DNA of 38,664 bases from Clostridia bacterium. GTDB lineage: Bacteria; Bacillota; Clostridia; Lutisporales; Lutisporaceae. The notes below the pieces were generated by a model, which made no database searches, was not told the origin of the DNA, and saw nothing but the letters and a program-made list of their open reading frames with translations. Shown here one piece after another: positions 9,117-17,019 of this stretch. Location of the stretch: assembly GCA_029256365.1 (NCBI GenBank), contig JAQSYB010000002.1, forward strand, positions 1-38,664, read 5' to 3'. How positions within the stretch are numbered: the stretch's first letter is position 1; each line of letters starts with the position of its first letter. A program made the position numbers and the translations under genes.

Positions 9117-9793
9117 TTACACTTGAAGCTGTGATATTTGATATGGATGGAGTTTTAACAGAAACCAGTCGACAGCACTATTTGGCATGGAAACAGCTTG
9201 CCCGAGATTTGGGTTTCGACATTTCAGAGGCTATCAATGAGCAAGTAAAGGGAATATCCAGGCTGGAGTCCTTAGAAATCGTTTTAAGCGCTGGCGGAAT
9301 GGGTGAAAGATTTTCAGAAGCCGAAAAAATTGAGCTGGCAGATAAAAAGAATCTAATATATCAATCTCTAATTAAAGAATTTACAAAGGAAAATCTTTCG
9401 GTAGGGGCTTTAGAACTCTTGACCTCTTTAAAAAGCAACAATATAAAGATTGCCTTGGCATCGGTATCCAAGAATGCTCAGTTTTTATTGGAGGCGATGG
9501 AGATAAGTAGTTATTTTGATGTGATCGTAGATCCAAGAGAAGTGAAGCACGGTAAGCCGGCACCGGATATATTTCTGATGGCGGCAAAGATGCTGGGAAT
9601 AAAGCCAAAAAGCTGCATAGGCATTGAGGATGCATTTGCAGGGGTTGAATCCATCAAGAGTGCAGGGATGCAGCCAATAGGCATTGGCAGCAAAGCTCAT
9701 CTTTATAACTGCAATCATGTTTATTCAAGTCTAACTGAAATAAATATTGATACCATAAGAAAAATAATATATGAAACTGAATGTTGCCAGTAA
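9113..9793 (+). CDS. pgmB: Beta-phosphoglucomutase
   Basis: A 226-residue HAD-superfamily enzyme that converts beta-glucose 1-phosphate to glucose 6-phosphate. It follows the Lactococcus beta-PGM pattern closely: the FDMDGVLTET motif with nucleophile Asp10 and acid/base Asp12, cap-domain residues around KGISRLESL, the conserved IALASVSKN motif with the phosphate-binding serine, HGKPAPDIF lysine motif and GIEDAFAG acidic motif. The usual Asp of T-D-T/S is Glu here (T-E-T). It overlaps the GH65 gene and ends in a terminator. Pairing with a phosphorylase of inverting type fits this specificity rather than a general HAD phosphatase. Confidence 0.95.
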   Translation: MITLEAVIFDMDGVLTETSRQHYLAWKQLARDLGFDISEAINEQVKGISRLESLEIVLSAGGMGERFSEAEKIELADKKNLIYQSLIKEFTKENLSVGALELLTSLKSNNIKIALASVSKNAQFLLEAMEISSYFDVIVDPREVKHGKPAPDIFLMAAKMLGIKPKSCIGIEDAFAGVESIKSAGMQPIGIGSKAHLYNCNHVYSSLTEINIDTIRKIIYETECCQ

Positions 9794-9809
9794 TTTGTTA
9801 CTGGCTTTT
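9786..9809 (+). terminator. Intrinsic terminator after pgmB
   Basis: A perfect 8-bp stem (9786-9793 with 9798-9805), 4-base loop and TTTT at 9806-9809. The left arm contains the pgmB stop codon. Confidence 0.75.
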
Positions 9810-9874
9810 AAATTTCACGGCTATTTTTTATAGTTGTCTCATATATATAGAATAAGCCTAAACTTTAGAAAAAT

Positions 9875-9898
9875 ATTTTTCAGATTTTTCAGAAATAA
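9875..9898 (+). promoter_or_regulatory. Two overlapping CodY-like boxes
   Basis: The CodY consensus is AATTTTCWGAAAATT. The 15-mers at 9875-9889 and 9884-9898 each match at 11 of 15 positions around a shared TTTTCAGA core. The dpp operon of B. subtilis is a classical CodY target, which raises the prior, but such motifs arise easily in A+T-rich DNA. Confidence 0.35.
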
Positions 9899-10046
9899 TT
9901 TTGAGGGTCTGAAGGATTTTACGAAGAAATGCCGTATATTAAAATATGTAAATTGAAATTAAAAACACCCATGGCAGGGATTGTCTGTCATGATGATTTT
10001 TAATGATCAATTGCTGCGTCATTTATAAATAACGTAAATGAAATTC

Positions 10047-10078
10047 GGCAAAAAGGCTAGTCCTTTTTGCCTTTTTTT
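10047..10078 (+). terminator. Intrinsic terminator in the leader of dppB
   Basis: A perfect 10-bp stem (10047-10056 with 10062-10071), 5-base loop and seven T at 10072-10078. It stands 52 bases before the TTG start of the next gene. Confidence 0.9.
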
Positions 10079-10129
10079 ATTTTATAAGGCATTTTGGCTG
10101 CTTGCATATCAATATTGGAGGTGCTGTGC

Positions 10130-11047
10130 TTGATAAAATACGTGATAAAAAGATTGTTTATATCAATTATTACAGTTTGGCTTCTTGCAACTATCGTATT
10201 TTTTCTTATCAGAATATTGCCGGGAGATCCATTCTCCGGGGATAAGATTACTCCTCAAATCAAGGAAAGTATGATGAAATATTATGAGCTCGATAAACCT
10301 TTACCGGTTCAATATGCAAAATATATGAAAAATCTACTTCAGGGAGAAATGGGATATTCTCTAAGATATAAGAACAGGACTGTGAATCAGGTCATAGCAG
10401 ATGCTTTTCCAAAGTCTGCAGATCTGGGGATTAGAGCACTTTTGCTTGCGATTCCGATTGGAATTCTGCTAGGTATATTTTCAGCCCTTCATCACAATCG
10501 ACTTTGGGACTATTTGTGTATGATCATCGCGGTGATTGGAGTATCCGTACCCAACTTTATAATAGGTGGAATGCTTCAATATACACTGGCTGTAAAGTTG
10601 AGAATTTTTCCTGTTGCAGAATGGAGAGGTTTTGAATATACAGTACTGCCTTCCATTGCTTTATCCCTAGGAACCCTAGCCTTGGTGGCAAGACTGATGA
10701 GAGCAAGCATGCTAGAGATTACAGGGCAGGACTATATCATCACTGCAGAAGCCAAAGGGCTGCCTATGATAAAAATCATATGGAAGCATTTAATAAGAAA
10801 TGCCATATTGCCTGTAGTTACTGTGCTTGGACCCATAGTAGCAGCCGTGGTAACAGGCACCTTTGTCATTGAGCAGATATTTGCGATTCCTGGTCTTGGC
10901 CGTCATTACGTACTGGGAATTCAAAATCTTGATTATACCCTTGTATTGGGTTTAACTATTTTCTTTGGTGCATTTGTTGTATTCATGAATTTTGTTGTAG
11001 ATATCATTTATGGATTGGTTGATCCAAGAATCAGGGTTGCGAAGTAA
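10130..11047 (+). CDS. dppB: Peptide ABC transporter permease DppB
   Basis: A 305-residue membrane protein of the DppB/OppB family. TM1 is followed by the conserved RILPGDPF segment, a large external loop and the EAA loop (AEAKGLPMIKIIWKHLIRNA). I start it at TTG 10130, because GGAGGTG at 10117-10123 sits 6 bases upstream and the resulting MIKYVIKRLF is the typical OppB beginning. An in-frame TTG at 10094 would add 12 residues without a binding site. It forms the channel with DppC. Its position at the head of the murein-peptide catabolic operon suggests import of tri- or tetrapeptides from cell wall. Confidence 0.93.
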   Translation: MIKYVIKRLFISIITVWLLATIVFFLIRILPGDPFSGDKITPQIKESMMKYYELDKPLPVQYAKYMKNLLQGEMGYSLRYKNRTVNQVIADAFPKSADLGIRALLLAIPIGILLGIFSALHHNRLWDYLCMIIAVIGVSVPNFIIGGMLQYTLAVKLRIFPVAEWRGFEYTVLPSIALSLGTLALVARLMRASMLEITGQDYIITAEAKGLPMIKIIWKHLIRNAILPVVTVLGPIVAAVVTGTFVIEQIFAIPGLGRHYVLGIQNLDYTLVLGLTIFFGAFVVFMNFVVDIIYGLVDPRIRVAK

Positions 11048-11059
11048 GGAGGGGATAGT

Positions 11060-11977
11060 ATGGTTGAGGTTACCAGAGATCTTTTTGAACATATAGGTGT
11101 CGATGAAGGTTCTCAGGATGCAATTAGCAGGCCTAGTATCACATACTGGCAGGATGCTTGGAGAAGGTTAAAGCTGAATAAGGTTGCAATGATAGGTCTT
11201 GTGCTGCTTTCTATCTTCTCGTGCATGGCTATTTTTGGACCTTATATGACGGAGTTTACATATAATGCGAACAATTTGGATTATACCAATCAGCTTCCAA
11301 GTAAGAGTCATTGGTTTGGTACGGATGGACTTGGTAGAGACCTGTGGGCAAGGGTTTGGATGGGTGCCAGAGTATCGCTGTTTATTGGCTTAGCAGCAGC
11401 GGTAATTGAAACCTGCATAGGGGTAATCATTGGAGGTTTATCAGGTTATCTAGGCGGCAAAATTGATATGGTTATTATGAGATTTATCGACATTTTGATT
11501 TCTGTGCCGGATTTAATTTTCATTATTCTAATTATGGTGATTGTTGGGGCAGGAATTTTGCCCATTATCATAGCTTTTGCACTGACTGGCTGGCTTAGAA
11601 TGGCACGTCTGGTTAGAGGGCAGGTGCTCCAGATGAAGGAGCAGGAATTTGTTTTGGCTGCCAAAACACTCGGCGCAGGCACCATGCGATTGGTCTTTCG
11701 GCATTTGATTCCAAATACACTTGGTGTGATCATTGTTACTTTAACTATGGCGGTACCTGGAGCGATTTTTTATGAAGCTTTCTTAAGCTTCATCGGTATA
11801 GGTATAAAGCCACCTCTGGCCAGTTGGGGGCAACTGGCATCCTCCGGAGCAAAGGTATTACAGGTTTATCCTTTTGAACTAATCATACCTGCAATATTCA
11901 TAAGCTTGACGATGCTTTCCTTGAACCTTCTCGGTGACGGGTTGAGAGATGCATTGGATCCGAGATTAAGAAAATAG
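11060..11977 (+). CDS. dppC: Peptide ABC transporter permease DppC
   Basis: A 305-residue DppC/OppC permease. The cytosolic N-terminus (about 1-45) leads to TM1, the family motif GTDGLGRDLWARV near 88-100, further membrane segments and the EAA loop (AAKTLGAGTMRLVFRHLIPN). It starts at ATG with AAGGAGGGG upstream and lies 12 bases after dppB, so the two are translated from one message. It is the second channel half. Confidence 0.95.
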   Translation: MVEVTRDLFEHIGVDEGSQDAISRPSITYWQDAWRRLKLNKVAMIGLVLLSIFSCMAIFGPYMTEFTYNANNLDYTNQLPSKSHWFGTDGLGRDLWARVWMGARVSLFIGLAAAVIETCIGVIIGGLSGYLGGKIDMVIMRFIDILISVPDLIFIILIMVIVGAGILPIIIAFALTGWLRMARLVRGQVLQMKEQEFVLAAKTLGAGTMRLVFRHLIPNTLGVIIVTLTMAVPGAIFYEAFLSFIGIGIKPPLASWGQLASSGAKVLQVYPFELIIPAIFISLTMLSLNLLGDGLRDALDPRLRK

Positions 11978-11990
11978 GGAGGTGCTTTGA

Positions 11991-12992
11991 ATGGGAAAAG
12001 AACGAATACTGGAATTAAATGACCTGCATGTTTCCTTCGACACATACTCTGGAGAGGTTCATGCTGTAAGGGGTGTATCCTTTCATTTGGACAAAGGGGA
12101 AGCAATCGCCATAGTTGGTGAATCTGGCTGTGGTAAAAGTGTAACAGCTAAATCTATTATGAAGCTTATACCAATGCCTCCAGGAAGAATCAAAAAAGGA
12201 AACATATTATTTAATGGCAAGGATATCACCAATTATACAAAAAAACAAATGGAAGTCATAAGAGGGTCAGAAATAGGTATGATTTTTCAAGATCCCATGA
12301 CATCCCTTTCACCTACAATGCTGGTAGGCAAACAAATTGCAGAAGGCTTGATACAACATCAGAAACTGTCAAAAAAACAAGCTCACACAAGGTCGATTGA
12401 AATGCTTAGAATGGTAGGTATTCCAAATCCCGATAAAAGAGTGAATCAATACCCACATGAGTTTAGCGGCGGGATGAGGCAGCGGGTCATGATTGCCATA
12501 GCCCTTGCCTGTAATCCTAAGGTGCTGATAGCAGACGAACCGACTACTGCTCTAGATGTTACCATACAGGCTCAAATACTTGATCTGATGAAGGAGCTTA
12601 AGAAGCAGATAGATACTTCAATTATTCTGATAACCCATGACCTAGGTGTTGTGGCAGGAATGGCTGACAGAGTATTGGTGATGTATGCAGGTAAGGTTGT
12701 AGAGTCAGGTAAGGTGGAGGAACTATTTAAGAACCCAAAGCATCCTTACACTGTGGGTTTGCTAAAATCTGTGCCAAGACTAGATCTGGAGAACAAGGAA
12801 GAGCTGATACCAATAAGCGGTACACCACCAGACCTGTTTGCACCTCCTACGGGCTGCGGCTTTGCGGCAAGGTGCGTTTACGCAATGAAGGTATGTTATT
12901 TGCTGCAGCCACAGACGGAAGAATGCGGGGAAGGGCATCATGCTGCCTGTTGGCTTCTACATCAATATGCTCCAGCAGTATCGTGGGTATAA
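11991..12992 (+). CDS. dppD: Peptide ABC transporter ATP-binding protein DppD
   Basis: A 333-residue ATPase of the DppD/OppD family. Walker A is GESGCGKS (43-50), the signature is FSGGMRQR, Walker B is VLIADEPT and the switch histidine lies in LITHDLG. The C-terminal oligopeptide/HPY extension holds a cysteine cluster (GCGFAARC, then VC, EC and AC) of the kind reported to bind an iron-sulphur cluster in some DppD proteins. No second ATPase (DppF/OppF) follows, so it either acts as a homodimer or pairs with one encoded elsewhere. B. subtilis dpp also has only DppD next to DppB and DppC. Confidence 0.95.
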   Translation: MGKERILELNDLHVSFDTYSGEVHAVRGVSFHLDKGEAIAIVGESGCGKSVTAKSIMKLIPMPPGRIKKGNILFNGKDITNYTKKQMEVIRGSEIGMIFQDPMTSLSPTMLVGKQIAEGLIQHQKLSKKQAHTRSIEMLRMVGIPNPDKRVNQYPHEFSGGMRQRVMIAIALACNPKVLIADEPTTALDVTIQAQILDLMKELKKQIDTSIILITHDLGVVAGMADRVLVMYAGKVVESGKVEELFKNPKHPYTVGLLKSVPRLDLENKEELIPISGTPPDLFAPPTGCGFAARCVYAMKVCYLLQPQTEECGEGHHAACWLLHQYAPAVSWV

Positions 12993-13024
12993 AAATATTG
13001 TAAATGCAAGGAAGAGAGGTTCTT

Positions 13025-14323
13025 ATGAATACGAAAGAATTGACAGCAATAAATGACAAAGGGCATATTGTTTTTGAGGGCTGCGATGTTGTTGAATTGG
13101 CAAATAAATATGGCACACCTCTTTACGTGGTCAGTGAAAGTGAAATACGAAAGAGATGTAGACGGATTCAGAAATATTTCACAAACAAATATACTGATAC
13201 CCAAGCATTATATGCTAGTAAGGCAATGAGCAGTCTTGCACTCTATAAAATCATTGAGGAAGAAGGCATGGGAATTGATGTAGTATCTGGTGGAGAGTTG
13301 TATACAGCGATTCATGGGGGCTTTCCTGCAGGAAACATCTATTTTCATGGAAACAACAAGACCCCAGATGAGATAAGGCTTGCAATAGACCATAATATAG
13401 GCTGTTTTGTAATAGACAATGAATATGAGATTGATTTGCTTCAAACCCTAGCATTTGAAAAGGGCAAGAAGGTGAAGGCTCTGCTTCGAATCACGCCTGG
13501 TGTCGCTGGTCATACCCATGCATATATTTCTACAGGGCAAGTAGATTCGAAGTTTGGCTTTTCAATTCAGGATGATATGGCATTGAAGGGGATTAAAAAA
13601 GCTTTGGATTGCCCGAATATCCATTTTGCAGGTGTTCACTGTCATATTGGCTCCCAAATTTATCGAACTGAGGCATATGTGGAAGCGGGGAAGGTAATGA
13701 CCACTTTGCTGCAGCGGATAAAACAAGAATTTGGCATTGTGGTGGAAGAGCTGAATATGGGAGGAGGCTTTGGTGTTTTTGATTATGAAGAAAATAAGCA
13801 TGTTGATATCATAGATTTCATTGATGCAATCATGGGCACGATAGAAGAGCAGTGCAGCATCAAAGATATCAACAGACCGAGAATAATCATTGAACCTGGA
13901 AGGTGGATTGCAGCGGAGGCAGGGATAACCCTTTATACTGTAGGAGCGATAAAAGAAATAAAAGGGGTACGCAAGTATGTAAGTGTTGATGGTGGAATGA
14001 CAGACAATCCGAGACACGCACTTTATCAGGCTGTTTATAGGGCTTTTGTAGCAAATAAAGCAGAAGAGCCTAAGACAGAAATCGTGACCATTGCTGGAAA
14101 GTGTTGCGAATCCGGGGACATATTAATTCGGAACTTGAAGGCTCCTGTCATGGAGGCTGGAGATATACTGGCTGTATATGGAACAGGGGCATATAACTAT
14201 TCCATGGCTAGCAACTACAATAGAATGACGAGGCCAGCCCTGATTATGGTCAAGGATGGAAAAGCCAAGGTAACGATTCGAAGAGAGAGCTATGAAGATT
14301 TATTAAGATATGAATTGCTTTAA
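13025..14323 (+). CDS. lysA: Diaminopimelate decarboxylase-like PLP enzyme
   Basis: A 432-residue fold-III PLP decarboxylase of the LysA group, which turns meso-diaminopimelate into L-lysine and CO2. PLP lysine is K66 in YASKAMSS; also visible are HCHIGSQI, the Gly-rich NMGGGFG turn, EPGRWIAAEAG and the active-site CCESGD motif contributed across the dimer. The start is ATG 13025 with AGAGAGG just upstream; an in-frame start at 13004 lacks one. It lies 32 bases after dppD. In this setting it probably removes or uses the diaminopimelate released from imported murein peptides and may be a second copy beside a biosynthetic LysA. Related decarboxylases for other substrates cannot be excluded. Confidence 0.88.
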   Translation: MNTKELTAINDKGHIVFEGCDVVELANKYGTPLYVVSESEIRKRCRRIQKYFTNKYTDTQALYASKAMSSLALYKIIEEEGMGIDVVSGGELYTAIHGGFPAGNIYFHGNNKTPDEIRLAIDHNIGCFVIDNEYEIDLLQTLAFEKGKKVKALLRITPGVAGHTHAYISTGQVDSKFGFSIQDDMALKGIKKALDCPNIHFAGVHCHIGSQIYRTEAYVEAGKVMTTLLQRIKQEFGIVVEELNMGGGFGVFDYEENKHVDIIDFIDAIMGTIEEQCSIKDINRPRIIIEPGRWIAAEAGITLYTVGAIKEIKGVRKYVSVDGGMTDNPRHALYQAVYRAFVANKAEEPKTEIVTIAGKCCESGDILIRNLKAPVMEAGDILAVYGTGAYNYSMASNYNRMTRPALIMVKDGKAKVTIRRESYEDLLRYELL

Positions 14324-14375
14324 TATATGAATACCTCAAGTTTTAAGTATTGTGATTTGATGGGGGCGAATAGAT

Positions 14376-15728
14376 GTGGAGCTGGCGATAAACAATGGCT
14401 TGGTAATTGATCCAAAGAACAAGATGCATTCAAAGTTAAATATAGGAATTCGCAAGGGAAAAATAACAGAAATAACACAGAAAACACTGTCTGCTGAGGT
14501 AACAATTGATGCTTCAGGGATGATAGTAGCTCCAGGCTTCATAGACGCTCATATGCATGAAGGGAATTATAACAAGACATCTGACAGAATTGACACAGGG
14601 ATATTTGAATCCATGCTGAAAATGGGAGTTACAACAGGCATCGGGGGGAATTGCGGCTCAGGCCCCGAAGACCCTATTGATTACTTGGATGCAGCAGATC
14701 GTTTGGGCTTGCCAATCCATCTTGCATTGTTGGTACCTCATAATTCTTTGAGGCGTAAAGTAAAGGCAGTTGATAAATATCTTCCTGTAAATATTGCAGA
14801 TATTTATATCATGAGTAAGCAGGCTGAGAATTGGCTGAATTGTGGCTGCATTGGCATATCTTTTGGAATAAGGTATATACCTGGTATAGACAAGAATGAG
14901 CTTCATATCATATCCCAGGCTGCTGTGAAAAGCAGGAAAATAATCGCAGCACATATTAGGGATGATGCAGACATGGTGCTGCCATCCATCGTTGAACTAA
15001 TGGAGATTGCAGATGAATATAAAATACCAGTCCAGATTTCACATATAGGAAGTATGGGTGGTTATGGTCAGATGGATGAAGTTCTATCTTTCATTGATTT
15101 GAACAAGTCAAAGGGGCTTGATGTAGCAGCAGATTGTTATCCCTATTCTGCTTTTAGCACCTCCATAGGAGAAACAACCTATGACGAGGGCTTTTTAGAA
15201 CGATATCACACTTCCTATGACAAAATAGAGATTGCTGACGGACCTTATAGGGGAACCAGATGTAATGAAGAGCTTTTTAAAAAGCTGAGGGCTGAAGCTC
15301 CCGATATCATAACAATAGGGCATGTCATGCAGGAATCAGATGTTGAGAAGGCAATTGCCCACCCCGGAGTACTGATTGGGAGTGATGGTTTTATGTTTGA
15401 GGGTGCAGGGCATCCCCGTGCAGCTGGAACATTTCCAAGAGTTATTTCTGAGTATGTGAATAAGAGGAAGCTGATGAGTCTGAATGAAGCCATAAGCAAA
15501 ATGACATGGCAAACAGCTGAGCGTTTTGGTATACCTGGTGGAGAATTAAGTGTGGGATGCAACGCAGATATCGTAATCTTCGATGAGAAAAAGCTTGAAG
15601 ATCAAGCTACTTTTGAAAATCCTACACTGCCTCCAAAGGGAATAGAATTTGTATTGCTAAATGGAAAAGTAGCAGTTAGGGATGGAAGAATTATAAATCA
15701 TAACCTAGGCAGAGCAATCAGAAAGTGA
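14376..15728 (+). CDS. N-acyl-D-amino-acid deacylase (D-aminoacylase-like amidohydrolase)
   Basis: A 450-residue amidohydrolase-superfamily enzyme. The HxH metal motif is H59-x-H61 in IDAHMHEG. The carboxylated lysine of other amidohydrolases is replaced by the family-typical cysteine C93 in GGNCG. Later metal or catalytic residues are visible in AAHIRDD, ISHIGSMGG and IGSDGF. D-aminoacylases cleave N-acyl groups from D-amino acids. Here a substrate such as an acyl- or aminoacyl-D-glutamate or D-alanine from murein is an attractive inference. It starts at GTG 14376 with GGGGG 9 bases upstream. It converges tightly (3 bases) with the DUF3870 gene. A D-hydantoinase-like role is an alternative. 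Confidence 0.85.
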   Translation: MELAINNGLVIDPKNKMHSKLNIGIRKGKITEITQKTLSAEVTIDASGMIVAPGFIDAHMHEGNYNKTSDRIDTGIFESMLKMGVTTGIGGNCGSGPEDPIDYLDAADRLGLPIHLALLVPHNSLRRKVKAVDKYLPVNIADIYIMSKQAENWLNCGCIGISFGIRYIPGIDKNELHIISQAAVKSRKIIAAHIRDDADMVLPSIVELMEIADEYKIPVQISHIGSMGGYGQMDEVLSFIDLNKSKGLDVAADCYPYSAFSTSIGETTYDEGFLERYHTSYDKIEIADGPYRGTRCNEELFKKLRAEAPDIITIGHVMQESDVEKAIAHPGVLIGSDGFMFEGAGHPRAAGTFPRVISEYVNKRKLMSLNEAISKMTWQTAERFGIPGGELSVGCNADIVIFDEKKLEDQATFENPTLPPKGIEFVLLNGKVAVRDGRIINHNLGRAIRK

Positions 15729-15731
15729 TGA

Positions 15732-16070
15732 TTATAGCTCGAGAGGCTTACCGCTTTTAAAGTCGATGTATTTCTTTTGTGCATCCTTAAAAGCCACCAA
15801 AATAGCTTTTTGCGAGGAGCCAAGATAGCGCTGGGTAATTTGATTCTTAATGGTTTCGTAATCAGAGGTTATTTTTTCGCCAATCAAGATATCTTTTAAT
15901 ATTTTGTTTGTCAAAGATATAATGGCATTGCACTCTACATCGATAATCTTACTGCTTTCAATTTCTACAACGAAGCCGATAAAGAACTGACCATAGAGCT
16001 GAGTAATTGGATTATTCAGCTGAGATTTTGAATTTCCAACGATATAAAGTGAATTCTCGGGATAATTCAT
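15732..16070 (-). CDS. DUF3870 family protein
   Basis: A 112-residue soluble protein that I recognise, by its YIVGNSK start, NPITQLYGQFFIGFVVE segment and the RYLGSSQKAILVAFKDA motif, as a DUF3870 member. The function is unknown. I chose the ATG at 16070 because AGGAGG lies six bases before it; the TTG at 16085 overlaps that site. It is the only gene in the 10-21 kb block on the minus strand, inserted between the deacylase and the beta-lactamase-like gene. It should therefore have its own promoter in 16071-16233. The conserved Cys and Gly-Ser-Ser residues could form an active or binding site, but nothing shows this. Confidence 0.8.
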   Translation of the reverse strand: MNYPENSLYIVGNSKSQLNNPITQLYGQFFIGFVVEIESSKIIDVECNAIISLTNKILKDILIGEKITSDYETIKNQITQRYLGSSQKAILVAFKDAQKKYIDFKSGKPLEL

Positions 16071-16233
16071 ATTCATCCTCCTCAATAAGCAAGTTTATTA
16101 TATCAACACTATACAATAAACTATAACAAATTGGTAGTAAATAGGAAGAATAATATTTTAACAAATTAATATGTAAGCGATGCTGTAAAGATGCAAAATC
16201 AAGTGAAATGATACAACGAAAGGTGGGTGTTGA

Positions 16234-17019
16234 ATGATAGAAAAGGTGATAAAAAGCGTATTGGAGACGATGGAGGGAGATTTTTCTATTATACTAAAAG
16301 ATTTGAAAAGTGGTAGGGTGTTATTTGAAAAGAATGCAGACAGACAAGTTCCATCAGCTAGTACGATCAAAATACCAATTATGATAGAAGCTTATAGATG
16401 TTTTTTAGCTGGAAGCTTGGATTTGAATGATAGAATTTCTATTGGCAATGAAAAAAAAGTAGAATTCAGCTTGATTACAGCAATGAACACAGACCACTAC
16501 ACAATAAGAGATTTAATACTTCTGATGATGACGATCAGTGACAACACAGCTACAAATATTCTGATTGAGATTCTAGGGATGGAAAACATAAACAAAATGA
16601 GCAGATCCTTGGGATTAGAGGGTACAATTCTTCAAAGAAAGATGATGGATTTTGAAGCTGCAAAGCAAGGCAGGCAAAATCTAACGGTACCTAGAGAAAT
16701 GTTGATGGTGATGGAAAAACTATATAAGAGTAAGATTCTAACAAAGGCGGCTTGTACTGAGATGTTGAAGATTATGAGCACTGTGGTATGCAGGGATTTT
16801 ATGATACGAGACCTGCCTGAGTATATCAAATGTGCTCATAAACCTGGTGAGTTAGAGGGAGTCAATCACGATGTAGGAATTGTCTTTGCATCAGCAACAG
16901 ATTATGTTCTGGGAATATTCGCCACTAGGCTGAAGGACAATATTTCTGGCAGAAATGATATCGCTCAACTGTCAAGAGTAATATTTGACCAAATAGATAG
17001 GTTAGGAGGACAAGAATGA
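16234..17019 (+). CDS. Class A beta-lactamase-fold serine hydrolase, cytosolic
   Basis: A 261-residue penicillin-recognising serine hydrolase (Beta-lactamase2 type). The S43-T-I-K46 catalytic tetrad, S102-D-N104 and, in place of the usual KTG, K203-P-G205 are present. There is no signal peptide, so it should work inside the cell, where beta-lactams and cell-wall crosslinks are not its targets. Its start codon follows GGTGGG, and it overlaps the YkfB epimerase by 4 bases (ATGA), so they are translationally coupled. A cytosolic peptidase or amidase that trims imported murein peptides, for example at a D-Ala end, is the best guess. I do not call it an antibiotic resistance gene. Confidence 0.85.
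   Translation: MIEKVIKSVLETMEGDFSIILKDLKSGRVLFEKNADRQVPSASTIKIPIMIEAYRCFLAGSLDLNDRISIGNEKKVEFSLITAMNTDHYTIRDLILLMMTISDNTATNILIEILGMENINKMSRSLGLEGTILQRKMMDFEAAKQGRQNLTVPREMLMVMEKLYKSKILTKAACTEMLKIMSTVVCRDFMIRDLPEYIKCAHKPGELEGVNHDVGIVFASATDYVLGIFATRLKDNISGRNDIAQLSRVIFDQIDRLGGQE

Larger units (their letters stand above)
9810..10129 (+). promoter_or_regulatory. 320-base leader region upstream of the murein-peptide operon
   Basis: This stretch has no convincing gene. It holds overlapping CodY-like motifs (9875-9898), an imperfect hairpin (about 9970-9992, arms CATGGCAG and CTGTCATG) and a full intrinsic terminator (10047-10078) only 52 bases before the dppB start. Since the previous operon already ends at 9809, the second terminator implies a transcript that begins within this stretch. 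I found no T-box, lysine or other riboswitch signature that I know, and no clear sigma-A promoter. Confidence 0.5.

Noticed and set aside
9971..10003. A 10-codon leader reading frame (ATG 9971) in the dppB leader.
   Set aside because: No ribosome binding site and no informative codon repeat.
9901..10046. A lysine riboswitch or T-box in the dppB leader, attractive because the operon makes lysine.
   Set aside because: I could not find the conserved T-box AGGGTGG core or the lysine riboswitch core pieces.
10094..10129. A longer dppB protein starting at TTG 10094.
   Set aside because: No ribosome binding site precedes it, and GGAGGTG lies inside it, correctly spaced for the TTG at 10130.
16234..17019. 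Beta-lactamase as an antibiotic resistance gene.
   Set aside because: No signal peptide, KPG instead of KTG, and tight coupling to the L-Ala-D/L-Glu epimerase gene point to metabolism.
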